NCBI GenBank assembly: GCA_048360435.1
Contig: DBGCOP010000038.1
Span: 1 to 64,000, forward strand
Source of the DNA: Limenecus sp048360435
Lineage (GTDB): Bacteria > Cyanobacteriota > Vampirovibrionia > Gastranaerophilales > Gastranaerophilaceae
DNA: 64,000 nt
Reading direction: 5' to 3'
In this document: piece after piece, positions 60,928 through 64,000 of the stretch
How positions within the stretch are numbered: position 1 is the stretch's first letter
How the letters are laid out: each line of letters opens with the position of its first letter
Notes under the pieces: model-generated
The model's input: the letters and a program-made list of their open reading frames with translations, nothing else
What the model was told of the DNA's origin: nothing
The model's database searches: none
Position numbers and translations under genes: made by a program

Positions 60928-61569
60928 TTAGCTCTGTTTCAAAACAACGTTCACGACCTGATCTGATACAGAAAAACAACTATCCAAAGCGTTTTCAATA
61001 TCCTTGTGAATGTCTCTGAGTTTGATAACTGTGAGCGCATCATATTTGCCTGAAAAGAGTTCATCTATTGCGTGGTAGTGTATTTCATCCCCGTGAGATT
61101 CAATCTCTTTCATTTTGAGGTTAGTTTCTGTCATTTCTTTTATTGAGCTTGATTTTTTGAAATTGTGGATGATAATTTTAAGTTCTTCAGTTGCCTGATA
61201 AAGTGTTTGTGCTTGTTTTTGCATATTTTCCGTGAAGTTTTCAAGTCTGTAAACTTTAAGATTCAATGAAGCTTTCACGATTCTTTTTGTAATTTTGTTG
61301 AGTAATGATGCTATGCACTGTATGTCTTCTCTGTCAATCGGGGTAATCAATGTAACGTTTAGCTGGTGAAGGGTTTCTTTGAGTAAATCATTGCTTTTAT
61401 GTTTCAGTCTTTTAGCGTTTATGACGTGATCTTCTGTCAGAGATGTTGTTACTATGTCCTTGTATAATTCTGCAACATCGTGGCATACCTGGGCGCTTTC
61501 TTCAAACAGTGTGTAAAAAACTTTCTCTTCAGGCGGTAAAATGTATGCTAACAAATTGAATTTACTCAT
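60928..61569 (-). CDS. DUF47/PhoU-like protein, PiT partner
   Basis: 213 residues, all helical, starting MSKFNLLAYILPPEEKVFY at 61569 (AAAGGAATTAAG fits this start; the longer frame is not used). PhoU-like bundle with the metal-binding type residues in EIESHGDEIHYHAIDELF and DIHKDIENALDSCF. DUF47 proteins regulate PiT permeases next to them. Cytoplasmic. Confidence 0.88.
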   Translation of the reverse strand: MSKFNLLAYILPPEEKVFYTLFEESAQVCHDVAELYKDIVTTSLTEDHVINAKRLKHKSNDLLKETLHQLNVTLITPIDREDIQCIASLLNKITKRIVKASLNLKVYRLENFTENMQKQAQTLYQATEELKIIIHNFKKSSSIKEMTETNLKMKEIESHGDEIHYHAIDELFSGKYDALTVIKLRDIHKDIENALDSCFSVSDQVVNVVLKQS

Positions 61570-61687
61570 CTTAATTCCTTTCAAATCCATACACAATCAC
61601 TCTACCATAAAAAAGATTTTTTTATGGCAGTTGAAAATAATTTGGTAAAGAAATTATTACATATTATGCAATTAAATTTGTTAAAAA

Positions 61688-61715
61688 TTGTAAAAATACA
61701 AAATACTGCTATACA
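61688..61715 (+). promoter_or_regulatory. promoter of the tandem DUF262 gene
   Basis: TTGTAA (61688-61693), 16 bases, TGC-TATACA (-10 at 61710-61715), about 75 bases before the ATG at 61790, in an AT-rich 220-base gap. Confidence 0.5.
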
Positions 61716-61789
61716 TATATAATTAATTATTTATGATATTATGATTTTCCGTTGCCCCATTTTGTAATTTAAAAAATTTGGAGAGGAAA

Positions 61790-64000
61790 ATGCAAACACC
61801 TGATGAAATGTTTCACCTTTTTATGGAAAATTTCAGAACCATAGATCGCTTACGTTCTTTGAAAGTTTTGCTGGATAAGAATGAAATTTTGGGGGAGATT
61901 AGATATGATCCCCCTTTTCAAAGAGAATTTTTGTGGAATAGAACAAAGAAGTCATATTTGATTGAAAGCATAATATTGAATATGGATATTCCTCCGATAA
62001 CACTATTTGAGGAAGACGACTGTTATGAAATTATTGATGGCCGGCAACGCTACCAGACTTTGTTGGAATTTGTTAACAATGGATTTTCTTTGGATGCAAA
62101 AGGTCTTCCTGTTTTGAAGTATTTGCATGGGAAATATTTTAGGGATTTTGATGAAAAATTTCAAAAAGCTTTTCTTAATGATGTGTATCTAAGAACACGG
62201 GAAATAGAGATTCTTCCTAATAAAAAACTTAATAAGATACAAAAGGATTTTATTAAAAAATCTTTTTTTAGAAGATATAATGCAGGTTTAAGTTGTTTAA
62301 CCAGAGTTGAACTTGATAAAGCAAAGTATACTGATAATAAGATTATTAACTATTTTAGAAACAATTTGAAAGGTAATGTTGAATTAATTGAAAAAATTCT
62401 TATGCTTTTCAAGCCTAATTATTCTAAAAAGAATTTTGATGAAGCAGATAATATTGAAAGGGTTTTGCAGGTATTCAGGTTTTTGTTTGTAATTGAGGAT
62501 ATTCCTATTAACAGCTTTTTTAAAAAAGAAAACAAGAATGAAATCATTGAATGTTATTTTTTTACAAAACAACAAAAACGTAACAATTGTAAAACAATAT
62601 TTAATTCTTTTATTAAAAAAATAGAACTTCTCAATCGTTTAAAAAGTATGCTGGATAGCAATAACATTGAATATAATATGTTATTCTTTAATACAATTTA
62701 TTGGGCAGTAACTGTTTCACAAAAAGAAGGTATAAATAAAAAGCAATTTCATTCAGATGAGTTTTTTCTTGCATTTAAAGATTTTGCTAAAAAAAATATT
62801 GAACTGTTTACTAAACCGGATAAAGAAGTTTATTATATGATCCGTTTACGCGAGTTGTATAAGTTGACAGCAGGATTCTTCGAACAATATTTCAGTATCA
62901 GTCTTAAAAAATATATTGATTCTGAAAAAGTACGAAATCCTGTATTGAACGCAATTTTGGATTTTGCTTCTGAAAAAGCAAAGAATTTTAAATTTGACTT
63001 TAGAGAAATAACAAAACATGTACCCGATTCTCTTCCTATCAGTGAAATACTTAATAAACTTGAACAGAATATGATTCTTCTTTGTCCACCTTATCAAAGA
63101 AAAGAAAAAATTACGAAAACCAAAAGTTCTAGAATTATAGAGTCAACACTATTGGGCTATACTATACCGCCTATATATGTATATGTTCATGAAGAAAATA
63201 ATCTTTGGGAAATTGTTGATGGGCAGCAGCGATTGCTAACTTTTATAGGTTTTTGCGGAAAAACTTATAGGGATGAAATGGGTAGAGTTAAAATGTCAAA
63301 AAAACATAAATTTGCTCTTCAAAATTTAGAAGTGTTGAAAAGTTATAATGGAGTTACGTTTGAAAACTTGAGTGAAAGAGATAAAAAACGTATTTTAAAC
63401 TTTGTTATTCCTGTTATTTTTATATATCAAAAAAATAATAAATTATTTGAGCCGCATAGTTTGTTCTTGAGACATAACAGTAAACCTTATCCAATTTCGA
63501 GTAATTCTTTTGAAATGTGGAATACAATTATGCCTGAAGATGTTTCGGTATTCATAAAAAACTTATACAATATAAATCATCAGTGGTTCTATATTGTTAT
63601 GAAGAAAAATAATATACGCAAAAAGAATGAACAGCTTTATACAACACTTATGTACCTGGAAGCAATGACTACAAATGAAATAAGGAAGTCTAATCCGTAT
63701 ATTAATTTCCGTAATAAACTGGATTCCATGCAGGTTGAAATTAAGAAACCGACCATAATTTCAAATTTCCTATACAATCTGTATTTTGCAACTGATAAAG
63801 AAAAAGATGAAGTTAGTAAAAAAATAGAAAATTACATACACAAACTTAAACTCTTATTACAAAATAAAGACTCTTTTAATGATTCATTTTTAAGAGAAGA
63901 ATTGGAAAAATTGATTTTAATAAATGAAGGAAAAACCAGAAATAAACAGACAATGATTGTTCTTTGGTATCTGGTGTCTCCTCTTAAAGATGATGTAATT
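61790..64000 (+). CDS. tandem DUF262 (GmrS-like) protein, 3' end outside window
   Basis: 737 codons open to the window edge, so the gene is longer. GGAGAGG precedes the ATG. Two DUF262 units are visible: the first has PPFQREFLWNRTKKSYLIES and the DGRQR motif (Asp83-Arg87) followed by FFRRYNAGLSCL (about 160-170); the second has LLCPPYQRKEKITKTKSSRI, DGQQR (Asp477-Arg481) and LFLRHNSKPYPIS (about 560). Between them lie about 220 helical residues. DUF262 is the nucleotide-binding ParB-like part of GmrSD and other phage-defence or DNA-modification-dependent nucleases; a nuclease domain is not yet reached here. Very AT-rich and lying just past the phosphate genes, it may be acquired. Confidence 0.75.
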   Translation, partial: MQTPDEMFHLFMENFRTIDRLRSLKVLLDKNEILGEIRYDPPFQREFLWNRTKKSYLIESIILNMDIPPITLFEEDDCYEIIDGRQRYQTLLEFVNNGFSLDAKGLPVLKYLHGKYFRDFDEKFQKAFLNDVYLRTREIEILPNKKLNKIQKDFIKKSFFRRYNAGLSCLTRVELDKAKYTDNKIINYFRNNLKGNVELIEKILMLFKPNYSKKNFDEADNIERVLQVFRFLFVIEDIPINSFFKKENKNEIIECYFFTKQQKRNNCKTIFNSFIKKIELLNRLKSMLDSNNIEYNMLFFNTIYWAVTVSQKEGINKKQFHSDEFFLAFKDFAKKNIELFTKPDKEVYYMIRLRELYKLTAGFFEQYFSISLKKYIDSEKVRNPVLNAILDFASEKAKNFKFDFREITKHVPDSLPISEILNKLEQNMILLCPPYQRKEKITKTKSSRIIESTLLGYTIPPIYVYVHEENNLWEIVDGQQRLLTFIGFCGKTYRDEMGRVKMSKKHKFALQNLEVLKSYNGVTFENLSERDKKRILNFVIPVIFIYQKNNKLFEPHSLFLRHNSKPYPISSNSFEMWNTIMPEDVSVFIKNLYNINHQWFYIVMKKNNIRKKNEQLYTTLMYLEAMTTNEIRKSNPYINFRNKLDSMQVEIKKPTIISNFLYNLYFATDKEKDEVSKKIENYIHKLKLLLQNKDSFNDSFLREELEKLILINEGKTRNKQTMIVLWYLVSPLKDDVI

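Noticed and set aside
1..64000. CRISPR arrays, insertion sequences, tRNA genes and rRNA operons
   Set aside because: No evenly spaced direct repeats, transposase frames, or T-loop-type tRNA motifs were found by eye; a covariance-model scan would be needed to exclude a single tRNA.

Overview
The window is a low-GC, densely packed bacterial chromosome segment with no insertion sequence, prophage, tRNA, rRNA operon or CRISPR array that I can see. A likely source is a gut-type non-photosynthetic cyanobacterial relative (Gastranaerophilales/Melainabacteria). This is inferred from the combination of a Gram-negative LPS exporter (lptB plus an LptF/G permease), a cell-wall amidase with an N-terminal beta domain, flagellar rod genes, prepilin-like glycine-rich proteins and several multi-copy membrane proteins I cannot assign. 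It is not proven by any single marker here.

Layout. 1-8.7 kb: two paralogous giant glycine-rich proteins (the first cut by the window edge; the second shows a type IV prepilin leader), each followed by the same double-hairpin 3' element. Between them lie a GNAT acetyltransferase, scpB, a Re-citrate/homocitrate synthase-like enzyme and two exported or membrane proteins. 8.7-19 kb: phosphohexomutase, an orphan sugar ABC permease, a thiamine-diphosphate 2-keto acid decarboxylase, gmk, a GAF histidine kinase, rpmI-rplT, birA, and an ACT/DUF711 pair. 19-28.6 kb: amidase, lysS, rsgA, a prenyl synthase with a PAP2-like partner, a second soluble histidine kinase, a divergent pair of tiny genes (one a ribbon-helix-helix protein), tgt and ndk. 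28.8-37.5 kb: two paralogous membrane proteins, lptB, the LptF/G permease, a phosphodiester-glycosidase-like protein, speE, an XRE regulator, an organophosphate antiporter and an ArsB/NhaD-type carrier. 37.5-43.6 kb: a tightly coupled three-gene operon of two related membrane proteins (375 and 981 residues) and a GH13 enzyme with an EF-hand loop. 43.8-46 kb: fliJ, a fliK-like gene and a flgF/G-type rod or hook gene. 46-54.7 kb: glmS with a coupled 53-residue protein, murA, a cytidine deaminase, membrane proteins and a PHP phosphoesterase. 55-59.2 kb: infC with an ATT start, then a response regulator-kinase-flgB-flgC-fliE operon read leftward. 59.5-64 kb: rnpB, a phosphate permease with its DUF47 partner, and at the right edge the start of a large protein with two DUF262 (GmrS-like) domains.

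Regulatory style. Many promoters carry an extended -10 (TGn-TATAAT-like). At least six genes have a TAnnnT hexamer 6-7 bases before the ATG and no Shine-Dalgarno, the signature of leaderless transcripts; other genes have ordinary GGAG sites. Convergent neighbours often share their stop codons (four pairs overlap by exactly 4 bases). Co-directional neighbours often use TAATG or ATGA coupling. Several real genes fall below usual length cut-offs or use rare starts (32967-33059, 46400-46561, 26846-27010, ATT for infC, TTG for murA and fliE) and would be missed or mis-started by simple ORF calling.
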